NCBI GenBank assembly: GCA_044239865.1
Contig: JBIIAO010000001.1
Coordinates: 744,001-808,000 of the forward strand
Reading direction: 5' to 3'
Length of the DNA: 64,000 nucleotides
DNA from: CAIZGX01 sp044239865
GTDB lineage: Bacteria > Bacteroidota > Bacteroidia > Flavobacteriales_D > Sanyastnellaceae
The notes under the pieces were generated by a model that was not told where the DNA came from, searched no databases, and was given only the letters and a program-made list of their open reading frames with translations. Shown piece after piece: positions 8,244 through 16,400 of the stretch. Every line of letters begins with the position of its first letter. Within the stretch, counting starts at the first letter, position 1. Both the position numbers and the translations under genes were made by a program.

Positions 8244-11075
8244 TTACGGATTCCAAATGAAAGGAGCGGATTCTCTCCTTCCTTCCGTTTCAACTGAAAT
8301 AATGTATGAACCAGCTGCAATGTTCTCTTCAGCCAAGTTCCATTCAGACTGATTAATCCCGCTAACACCTTGTGTGTTAAATGAAGTCACCACTCTTCCT
8401 GTTAAGTCGCGCAGAACAATTTGGACCTTCGCGGCTTGACTCATGCTGTATGCAAGATTAACGCTGTGACTTGAAGGATTAGGCCAAATCATAAACGTTG
8501 ATTTTGCAAATGACATGACTTCCGACAAAGAAGTGTTCAAGTCTGGAATCGCCAATTGGTAGTCGGTATAAACATGATATTCACCGGGCTCATAAAAGAA
8601 TGTTGCGCCTAAATCATTCACCTGAAATGAGTTTCCCGTGAAGTAGTCATACCAAGTACCTGTGTGCTGAAATCCCGGTATCATATTCAATGACGTTGTT
8701 TGGAAATTTCCAACAACAACAGCATTGTTTGTTCCATTCAAATGAATGCGCTTGCCAAATCCACCTAAATCTATATTGAAGTTAGTGGTTGAAAAAATAG
8801 GCTCGTTCTTTTTCAAGTTGTTCAAGGCTGCAGTCACTTTATACAAGTGCTTTCTATTCTGATTGTCCCAGTAATCCCAACGAACAGGCTTCGCAGAAGT
8901 TCTGCAGTCGTTGCTTATTGTAACTCCATCAGAACAAGTATTAATACTATAATCATAACCCAACTCTCCAAATTGATAAAGCATCTTAGGACCGGGAATA
9001 GGAATCAGTAGGCAATGCGCCAATTCTTGTCTTTTTAATGCTGTATTTAAGTTTGTAATGTTGTAAGATCCATTACTTGCTCCGTATTGAAGATTTTTGT
9101 ACATCATTCGTTCTTCGTCATGACTTTCAGCGTATGTAATCAAATGGGCATTGTTCCAGCCTCTGTTCTGGTAGCTTCCCCAAGAGAAGTTAGAGGCATA
9201 ACCCATAGAACCTTCTGTATACTCATGATTCAGATTTCCCCATAACATCATCCCGTTATTGCTTAAAACAGTCTCTTCGCTATTGTCTGCAAAATGTTCA
9301 AGTATTCCGTAAGAACCAGGCTCCACTGTTTGCATGTGGTTGTAATAATCTGTAAGAATATTGATACGACTTTGATCGTAAGCTCCCCAAGCACCAATAT
9401 TACCAAGAGTATAGTTTTGTGTGAATCCTTTTGAAAGGTCGAAGCGATAACCATCGATGTGATAATTCTGCATCCAATGCGCTAAAACACGTTTCGTGAA
9501 ATTTTTCGTTTGTTGACTTTCGTGGTTGAAGTCATAACCAACATTGAAATCATGCTTAGGTGTAGGGTTGAACCAAGGGTTATTCGCTGTTGGCTGTCCA
9601 TATTGTCCAGCACTTGCATCGAAATACATGCGTACCATTGGGTTCTGACCAAAACTGTGATTCAGCGCAATGTCCATAATAACAGCTATTCCGCGATTGT
9701 GTGCCTCATTGACAAAAGTTTTTAATGCTTCTGTACTTCCGTAAGCTTTATCTGGAGCAAAATAGAATGACGGGTTATAACCCCAGCTGTCATTTCCTTC
9801 AAATTCATTAATTGGCATCAATTGAATGGCAGTAACTCCCAATGTTTCCAAATAATCCAATGAATCAGTAAGAGAAGCGTAAGTTCTGTCTTCCAGAAAA
9901 TCCCGAACCAACAATTCGTATACGACTAATTTCGTTTTTGCAGGACGAACAAAGCTTTGATCAGTCCAGTTGAATACAGGAGGGTCTGTTCTGAAAACTG
10001 AAACAGGTTCTGAAGTTAATCCTGCTGGATAGTCAATTAAATTCGGATAAGTGGTTTCCGGAATCCAACCATCATTCCAACCATCCAATATTTTATCTGC
10101 ATAAGCATCGGCCACACGCATTCCCTCCATATTTATATAGTACTGGAAACGGTACTCGGTACCCGGAGATAAATTTGAAATATCTAACCAATAGGTATTT
10201 CCATCGGGAGTGCGATTCATTAAATAACTTAAATCCAATTGCCAGTTATTGAAATCACCAATAACAAATACAAAACTTTTATTAGGTGCATACAATTGCA
10301 AACGAACGCCGCTACTTGAAGTATTGTTTATTCCATCAATTGTCCCAGCTGGAGCTGGAGCTACATTTAAAGCCGGAAGAATAATTACAACCTTTTCATC
10401 AGTAATGGTTGTTCCTCCGTTTACAGCAGACATGGCAATCAAGTATTCGCCGGCAGCGGCTTGACTGAAGTTATAATTCAAGGATGTAACTCCTGTTCCT
10501 GAGGCAACCTGACTTCCATTTACAGAAATAGTGATGTCTGATGCTAAGGAAGAATTTGCAGTTACAGGAATAACTTGATTGGCATTCACAATCTGAGATT
10601 CCATGGAAGGCAAAGAGAACGAAGCATTGAATCCAGCAGTATAAACATTCAAGTATATATCACTTCCGTCAGCGTTTCTGCCGACTACAGTTCCTGCTGC
10701 ATTGCGAAAAACAAATGTCATTTTCGAAACCGTTTCCCCAACATTCAAGTTATAAAATGTTGAAGGAGTGATTACAATTTTATGAATGTTATTTCCCATT
10801 GGAGTCATAAGAACGGAGGCGTCTGCTGTTCCCCAATTTCCCACGGTGTGTTGCCAATCATTCGGCCCCACGCTGTTGTTGGTAATTACACCTGTGTGCG
10901 CATATATGGGAGTATAACCCATAAGGTCGCCATTGCCTGTTGTGGCGTCGTAAAATACGGTAATCTGATCGGTTTGAGTAGGAAAGGCAGGCGTTGAAGT
11001 TAAAATCTGAGCTTCAACTCGAATAGCAAAAAATGAAAATATACAAACTAAAAAAAAGAGTGCTTTTTGTTTCAT
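8244..11075 (-). CDS. Secreted GH13 alpha-amylase-family enzyme with T9SS sorting domain
   Basis: The 943-residue protein has a signal peptide (about 1-22), a beta-rich N-terminal module (30-145), an Ig-like stretch, a CBM48/E-set-like module around 257-345 (FVFVIGDFNNW) and the GH13 barrel from about 383. Catalytic motifs are intact: region I MDIALNH (468-473), nucleophile Asp546 in GYRFDLSKG, acid/base Glu593 in GILEHFADN, and Asp653 in ESHDEER. The last 70-80 residues are a type A T9SS sorting domain (FMIWPNPSSHSVNL). It probably cuts alpha-glucans at the cell surface to feed the SusC/SusD pair. It is the first gene of the operon, and its promoter carries a palindromic operator candidate. 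Exact specificity (amylase, pullulanase or cyclomaltodextrinase) is uncertain. Confidence 0.93.
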   Translation of the reverse strand: MKQKALFFLVCIFSFFAIRVEAQILTSTPAFPTQTDQITVFYDATTGNGDLMGYTPIYAHTGVITNNSVGPNDWQHTVGNWGTADASVLMTPMGNNIHKIVITPSTFYNLNVGETVSKMTFVFRNAAGTVVGRNADGSDIYLNVYTAGFNASFSLPSMESQIVNANQVIPVTANSSLASDITISVNGSQVASGTGVTSLNYNFSQAAAGEYLIAMSAVNGGTTITDEKVVIILPALNVAPAPAGTIDGINNTSSSGVRLQLYAPNKSFVFVIGDFNNWQLDLSYLMNRTPDGNTYWLDISNLSPGTEYRFQYYINMEGMRVADAYADKILDGWNDGWIPETTYPNLIDYPAGLTSEPVSVFRTDPPVFNWTDQSFVRPAKTKLVVYELLVRDFLEDRTYASLTDSLDYLETLGVTAIQLMPINEFEGNDSWGYNPSFYFAPDKAYGSTEALKTFVNEAHNRGIAVIMDIALNHSFGQNPMVRMYFDASAGQYGQPTANNPWFNPTPKHDFNVGYDFNHESQQTKNFTKRVLAHWMQNYHIDGYRFDLSKGFTQNYTLGNIGAWGAYDQSRINILTDYYNHMQTVEPGSYGILEHFADNSEETVLSNNGMMLWGNLNHEYTEGSMGYASNFSWGSYQNRGWNNAHLITYAESHDEERMMYKNLQYGASNGSYNITNLNTALKRQELAHCLLIPIPGPKMLYQFGELGYDYSINTCSDGVTISNDCRTSAKPVRWDYWDNQNRKHLYKVTAALNNLKKNEPIFSTTNFNIDLGGFGKRIHLNGTNNAVVVGNFQTTSLNMIPGFQHTGTWYDYFTGNSFQVNDLGATFFYEPGEYHVYTDYQLAIPDLNTSLSEVMSFAKSTFMIWPNPSSHSVNLAYSMSQAAKVQIVLRDLTGRVVTSFNTQGVSGINQSEWNLAEENIAAGSYIISVETEGRRESAPFIWNP

Positions 11076-11095
11076 GTGTAAGGTAGTTAGTTCTT

Positions 11096-11125
11096 CAAAT
11101 ATAGGAAAGTGTACTTAGTACACAA
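11096..11125 (-). promoter_or_regulatory. Promoter and palindromic operator of the glucan-utilisation operon
   Basis: On the minus strand a TTG (11123-11125) is followed after exactly 19 nt by TATATTTG (11096-11103), a textbook Bacteroidota -33/-7 pair. The spacer contains a perfect palindrome, GTGTACTTAGTACAC (11109-11123; two 7-bp arms around one base). A regulator bound there would block RNA polymerase, which suggests repression relieved by a sugar. No regulator gene is visible in the window. Confidence 0.7.
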
Positions 11126-11156
11126 CCTAGAATGATAATTTTTAGGGAAATTGATG

Positions 11157-11164
11157 TTACTTTG
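11157..11164 (+). promoter_or_regulatory. Candidate -7 box for folD
   Basis: TTACTTTG matches TAnnTTTG at seven of eight positions and lies 19 nt before the folD ATG. It diverges from the glucan operon promoter about 35 bp away. Confidence 0.4.
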
Positions 11165-11183
11165 TTTTTTCAAACTATCATAT

Positions 11184-12065
11184 ATGCAACTTCTTGACGG
11201 TCTAGCACTTTCCAAAACCATTAAATCAGAGATAAAACAAATTGTCTCGGACAGAGTCGACCTTGGATTTAAGCGTCCGCATTTAGCAGCTGTTCTAATC
11301 GGAGAAAATGGCGCGAGCGTTACGTATGTGAATGCCAAAGTGAAATCGTGTGAGGAAGTGGGCTTTGATTCAACATTAGTTCAATTGAATGAAGATTGCA
11401 CCGAAGAAGAAGTTTTAACAACCATAAAGTCTTTGAATGAAAACGATGAAATAGATGGTTATATCATTCAGCTTCCATTGCCGAAACACATCAACGAAAA
11501 GAAGGTGTTAATGGCGGTGGCTCCTAATAAAGATGTCGACGGTTTCCATCCTGAATCGGTTGGAAAAATGATGTTAAATCTTCCAACCTTTCTTCCGGCG
11601 ACACCCATGGGAATTATTACTTTGTTGGAAAGAAATAACATTCCTACTTCAGGAAAGCATGCGGTTGTGTTAGGAAGATCTCATATCGTTGGACTTCCGA
11701 TTTCAATATTACTTCAAAGAAATCATCCGTTTGGAAACTGCACCGTTACACTCTGCCATAGCAAGACCACAAACATTGAAGAAATTTGTCAATCTGCCGA
11801 TATTATCATAGCCGCAATAGGACAACCTGAATTCCTAAAAGGAAATATGGTGAAGGAAGGAGCTGTGGTTGTTGATGTAGGAATTACTAGGGTAGTTGAT
11901 ACTTCTAAGAAAAGCGGATTCAAGTTGCTGGGCGATGTACATTTTGAAGAGGTAGCTCCGAAATGTAGCTTCATTACGCCAGTTCCGGGAGGAGTAGGGC
12001 CCATGACCATTGTATCATTGATGCAGAACACCTTACTTGCCGCCGAGGGCAAGCGTTCTGTATAA
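11184..12065 (+). CDS. folD: Bifunctional methylenetetrahydrofolate dehydrogenase/methenyltetrahydrofolate cyclohydrolase
   Basis: The 293-residue protein converts 5,10-methylene-THF to 10-formyl-THF in one-carbon metabolism. The family signatures are present: YVNAKVKSCEEVG near residue 45, YIIQLPLPKHI, DVDGFHPESVG, the nucleotide-binding GRSHIVGLPI and the C-terminal PGGVGPMT. I chose the ATG at 11184 (MQLLDG) rather than an in-frame ATG at 11151, because homologues begin this way and the -7 box lies downstream of 11151. Its 3' end overlaps folP by 33 bp tail to tail, joining two folate genes on opposite strands. Confidence 0.95.
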   Translation: MQLLDGLALSKTIKSEIKQIVSDRVDLGFKRPHLAAVLIGENGASVTYVNAKVKSCEEVGFDSTLVQLNEDCTEEEVLTTIKSLNENDEIDGYIIQLPLPKHINEKKVLMAVAPNKDVDGFHPESVGKMMLNLPTFLPATPMGIITLLERNNIPTSGKHAVVLGRSHIVGLPISILLQRNHPFGNCTVTLCHSKTTNIEEICQSADIIIAAIGQPEFLKGNMVKEGAVVVDVGITRVVDTSKKSGFKLLGDVHFEEVAPKCSFITPVPGGVGPMTIVSLMQNTLLAAEGKRSV

Positions 12066-12845
12066 TTCTATCGTTTGCTTCGCTTCAAGAACATCGTGGA
12101 CACGCAAGATATCTGCGCCTCTTTCTAGAGCGAAAGCATTCAAAGCAGTAGTGCCATTCAAACTTTCTTCGGCCGTTGTTCCTAAGGTTTGTTGAATCAT
12201 TTTTTTTCTTGAAACACCCACGAGAATGGACAATCCAAATGATTGGAAACGATTCATATTTTGAAGAAGATCAAAGTTATGCTCTTTGTTTTTTGCGAAG
12301 CCGAATCCCAAATCCAAGACTATTTTCGAAACACCTAATTGATTTAATTTTTCAATTTCAAGTTGGAAATAGGAATAGACTTCATCCACCACATTTTCAT
12401 AATTGGCCAATTCTTTCATGTTGGAAGAATTACCGCGCGAGTGCATTAACACATACGTGCATTGCGCTTCTGCAACTGCGTTCCATAAATTTGAATCCAT
12501 CCTTCCGCCAGACACATCGTTTATCCAATGCGCCCCTTCACGAAGACAGGAAATGGCCACTTCACTATAAAACGTATCGATACTTATTGTCAAGGAAGGA
12601 AATTCATTTCGAATAGTACTAAGTATAGGCAACACGCGATTCAGTTCTTCTTCAGCAGAAATATAAATGGCTCCTGGACGTGTTGATTGTCCGCCCAAAT
12701 CCAAAATATCCATTCCATCGGAAATCATTTTTTCAACGCGAATCAAAATGTCTTTTTCAGAATTAGAGCGACTTCCAGCATAAAAAGAATCTGGAGTAAC
12801 ATTCAAAATTCCCATTACCAAGGGAAGTGTGCGAGTAGAATTCAT
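12033..12845 (-). CDS. folP: Dihydropteroate synthase
   Basis: The 270-residue protein condenses para-aminobenzoate with hydroxymethyl-dihydropterin pyrophosphate to form dihydropteroate; it is the sulfonamide target. Visible motifs are MGILNVTPDSF at the start, LDLGGQSTRPGA, ISIDTF, WINDVSGG, VLDLGFGF and the C-terminal VGVSRK and LRVHDV. The length is normal and nothing is missing. It is divergent from the DUF1599 gene and convergent with folD, overlapping its 3' end. Confidence 0.95.
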   Translation of the reverse strand: MNSTRTLPLVMGILNVTPDSFYAGSRSNSEKDILIRVEKMISDGMDILDLGGQSTRPGAIYISAEEELNRVLPILSTIRNEFPSLTISIDTFYSEVAISCLREGAHWINDVSGGRMDSNLWNAVAEAQCTYVLMHSRGNSSNMKELANYENVVDEVYSYFQLEIEKLNQLGVSKIVLDLGFGFAKNKEHNFDLLQNMNRFQSFGLSILVGVSRKKMIQQTLGTTAEESLNGTTALNAFALERGADILRVHDVLEAKQTIELYRTLALGGK

Positions 12846-12854
12846 TTCAAGATG

Positions 12855-12862
12855 TATCTTTG
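12855..12862 (+). promoter_or_regulatory. -7 box for the DUF1599 gene
   Basis: TATCTTTG is a full match to TAnnTTTG. It ends 10 nt before a possible ATG at 12873 and 43 nt before the ATG at 12906, which favours the second as start. Confidence 0.5.
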
Positions 12863-12905
12863 AAACGCAAAGATGAGCATTTTCATCGCATTTGTATTTC
12901 GAATC

Positions 12906-13463
12906 ATGAGCGCAACAAAAGATACTTCAGCACAATACGATCAGGCCATTCAAAAATGTGTCGACCTCTTCAAAAAGAAAACCCAAGACTATGGAACAGC
13001 TTGGAGAATTCTTCGACCATCTAGCTTAACCGATCAAATATTTATCAAAGCCCAGCGCATTCGTACCATTGAAGAAAAGGGGGAAAGCAAAGTGGGTGAG
13101 GGGATTGAAGATGAATTTGTAGGCATCATTAATTACAGCTTAATGGCTCTTATTCAGTTAGAATTACCATCAGACGCTCCACTAGAACTTCAAGCAGAAA
13201 ATGCAATTTCTCTTTACACAGAGCAAGCGCGAATCACGAAGGAATTAATGATGAACAAGAATCACGATTACGGAGAAGCTTGGCGCGACATGCGTGTTTC
13301 ATCGTTCACCGATTTAATTCTCATGAAGATCTTACGCATCAAACAAATCGAAGACAATGCCGGCAAAACCCTTGTTTCCGAAGGAATTGACAGCGGTTTT
13401 CGCGATATGATTAATTATGCTGTTTTTGCTTTGATACAACTTAGTGAATTACCAAAAGTTTAA
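12906..13463 (+). CDS. Duplicated DUF1599 domain protein
   Basis: The 185-residue protein contains two copies of a short helical domain. Each has a conserved core: KTQDYGTAWRILRPSSLTDQI in the first and KNHDYGEAWRDMRVSSFTDLI in the second, followed by RI..IE and INYSLMALIQL/INYAVFALIQL. DUF1599 proteins are common in Bacteroidota, are sometimes likened to nucleotide-modifying enzymes, and have no proven role. The start at 12906 (MSATKD) is preferred because the -7 box is very close to the earlier ATG at 12873. Its 3' end overlaps the large secreted protein gene by 23 bp. Confidence 0.8.
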   Translation: MSATKDTSAQYDQAIQKCVDLFKKKTQDYGTAWRILRPSSLTDQIFIKAQRIRTIEEKGESKVGEGIEDEFVGIINYSLMALIQLELPSDAPLELQAENAISLYTEQARITKELMMNKNHDYGEAWRDMRVSSFTDLILMKILRIKQIEDNAGKTLVSEGIDSGFRDMINYAVFALIQLSELPKV

Positions 13464-16400
13464 CCATTTCTTTCGAATTGGAAGATTGAATAACTAAAAA
13501 GTAAATTCCATTTTCCAATTCTTCCAATCCATTCAAGGTTATCTTTTTCGCTACAATTGCTGCTTGTTTATTTCTAATCAACTGTTGCTGAGCATTGAAT
13601 ATGAATACATCAACCTTTGAGTCCTTATCGAACTTATTACTTTCAATAGTCAATGGCCCATTGTCGTATGGATTTGGATATATGGTTTGTTGAATTGATT
13701 CTTCCAAAGACTTGTATTCATTTTCGAAACTCTGAACACCTGCCGATCCAACAATGCACAAGTATTGTGTTGTTCCATAGTTTCCGGTTCCGTATGAAAA
13801 AACAGGTGCCGTTTGAACAGCGTACTTTTTTCCATATTGAAGTTGAATAATCTGATTTAAATTAAGAAAATTCGATGCGGCACCTCTCAAATGTTCAATG
13901 GGTAATCCAATGGCCATATTGTTAGCATCAACTTCCTGAAATTTCCATTTCCAATTTGTTACTCCACAAATCCAGGGTTGCGAATTAACAATCGCTCCAC
14001 GAAATTGCTGCCCGTTAGAACATCTGAAACTTGTTCCCAATTGGGTATTTGGCTCAGCTATGGTATTCATTGCACATGATGAAAGAGCAGGAACTTCAAT
14101 AATTTCAATCTGTCCGATTCCGTTTGATAGACTGTAGATATTTGTAATTAATACGTTGTAGTTACTGCTGTATGGCAATGTTGGAACAACGGCATTCAAA
14201 ACCAAAAGATCTGAAGTACTTGCTTTTGTATAGTTTATGCCATTTGCAATTCCACTGATTCCAGAAAATACAAATCGATAAGTTGCCCCTGTAACATATT
14301 GTGCTTTGAATATTTGACAAAGTTGATAAGGTCCAGGACCGTATGCACACGCCCCTCGTCTAAGTTGACGAACACAACAAGTGAAATTACCAGTGCCAAG
14401 GTTAGAATTGTAATTGCGTATTCCAACACGGTAAACACTTCCAGAAGTTAAACCAACAAAGTTCAAAACCTCATTTCCTATTGACGCATTTGAATTTTCA
14501 CTCGTAATTAATTCTCCATTTGTATTGTGAATTTCAATCACACCATCAAAAGCAGTAGTGTTCAATTGGATGGAAACTCCTTCAGTCTGTGCAGTAAACT
14601 GATACCATAAATCTTCACCAGTAATGCAATTTATTTGTCCAAAAGGTGATGCTCCCATTCCCGTTAAATTTCCAGAAGCAAGATTGCATAAAGGGTAGAA
14701 ACTTGCTGTTATATTTATTGGAGTTGTGAAAATATCTCCCGCAACATCAGTCTCGCTGCACCCTTCATTTATAAGACTATTGCAATTGTCGTCAATGTTG
14801 TTCGAACAACTTTCACCAATTCCTGCATTAACACTTGCACTTGCATCATTACAATCACCGTTTATTCCCTGTGTTAAAGTGTATGTAGCTCCTGGAGAAC
14901 TGCATGCTGAAGTTGAAGAAACATAGTATCCATCGGCATCAGCATCTAAGTACCATGTTGTAGCGAATGTGCAAGATCCGTTCGAAACAGTTGCACTCGC
15001 ATTGTAGTTACACGCTGTATTGTCCATACAACCAGGCACAGCACAAGCTAAATCAGTCCCCGAACAATCTTCGTCAATTCCATTTCCACATACTTCAACA
15101 CCTGCTGCATTAACACTCGCAATCGCGTCGTTGCAATCACCATTTATTCCCTGTGTTGAAGTGTATGTAGCTCCTGGAGAACTGCATGCTGAAGTTGAAG
15201 AAACATAGTATCCATCGGCATCAGCATCTAAGTACCATGTTGTAGCGAATGTGCAAGATCCGTCCGAAACAGTTGCACTCGCATTGTAGTTACACGCTGT
15301 ATTGTCCATACAACCAGGCACAGCACAAGCTAAATCAGTCCCCGAACAATCTTCGTCAATTCCATTTCCACATACTTCAACACCTGCTGCATTAACACTC
15401 GCACTCGCGTCGTTGCAATCACCATTTATTCCTTGCGTTGAAGTATATGTAGCTCCCGGAGAAGTGCATGCTGAAGTTGAAGAAACGTAATATCCATCAG
15501 CATCAGCATCTAAGTACCATGTTGAAGCGAATGTGCAAGATCCGTTTGAAACAGTTGCACTTGCATTGTAGTTGCAAGCAGTATTATCCGTACATCCGGG
15601 AACAGCACAAGCTAAATCAGCACCCGAACAATCTTCGTCAATTCCATTTCCACATACTTCAACACCCGCTGCATTAACACTTGCATTGGCATCATTGCAA
15701 TCACCGTTTATGCCTTGTGTTGAAGTATATGTAGCTCCCGGAGAAGTACATGCTGAAGTTGAAGAAACGTAGTATCCATCGGTATCAGCATCTAAATACC
15801 ATGTTGAAGCGAATGTGCAAGATCCGTTCGAAACAGTTGCACTCGCATTGTAGTTACACGCTGTATTGTCCATACAACCAGGCACAGCACAAGCTAAATC
15901 AGCACCCGAACAATCTTCGTCAATTCCATTTCCACATACTTCAACACCCGCTGCATTAACACTTGCATTGGCATCATTGCAATCACCGTTTATGCCTTGT
16001 GTTGAAGTATATGTAGCTCCCGGAGAAGTACATGCTGAAGTTGAAGAAACGTAATATCCATCAGCATCAGCATCTAAGTACCATGTTGTTGCGTTTATGC
16101 AAGAGCCGTTGTCTGTATTTGCGCATTCGTTGTAATTACAAGCGAAGACGTTTGTGCAACCCGCAACAGCAGTTGCAAGAACTTGGATACCAAATGTTCC
16201 TGTTCCACCGGCATATCCACCAGCTTGAATGTAATAGGTTGCACCGTTGGTTAGCTGTGCGCACGTTAAGTTAATTCGTGAATTATAATTTGTAGTTGAA
16301 ATATCATCGTTACAGGCTATAGCGAATGGATCTGTGCAATCTGAATAAATAGCAATACGAGTATCTACCAGACTTCCTGAATTAGTCTGAATGGTAATGT

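Noticed and set aside
12176..12616. Plus-strand 146-codon ORF inside folP
   Set aside because: Antisense to a well-supported gene.
12873..12905. Earlier ATG of the DUF1599 gene
   Set aside because: Only 10 nt from the -7 box and adds a hydrophobic peptide not typical of the family.
14758..16100. CRISPR-like regular repeats
   Set aside because: Units are 282 bp, in frame and coding for conserved protein motifs; no short repeat-spacer pattern.
14726..16274. Series of similar plus-strand ORFs spaced 282 bp apart
   Set aside because: They are antisense copies generated by the repeats of the giant secreted protein; no start signals or family similarity.
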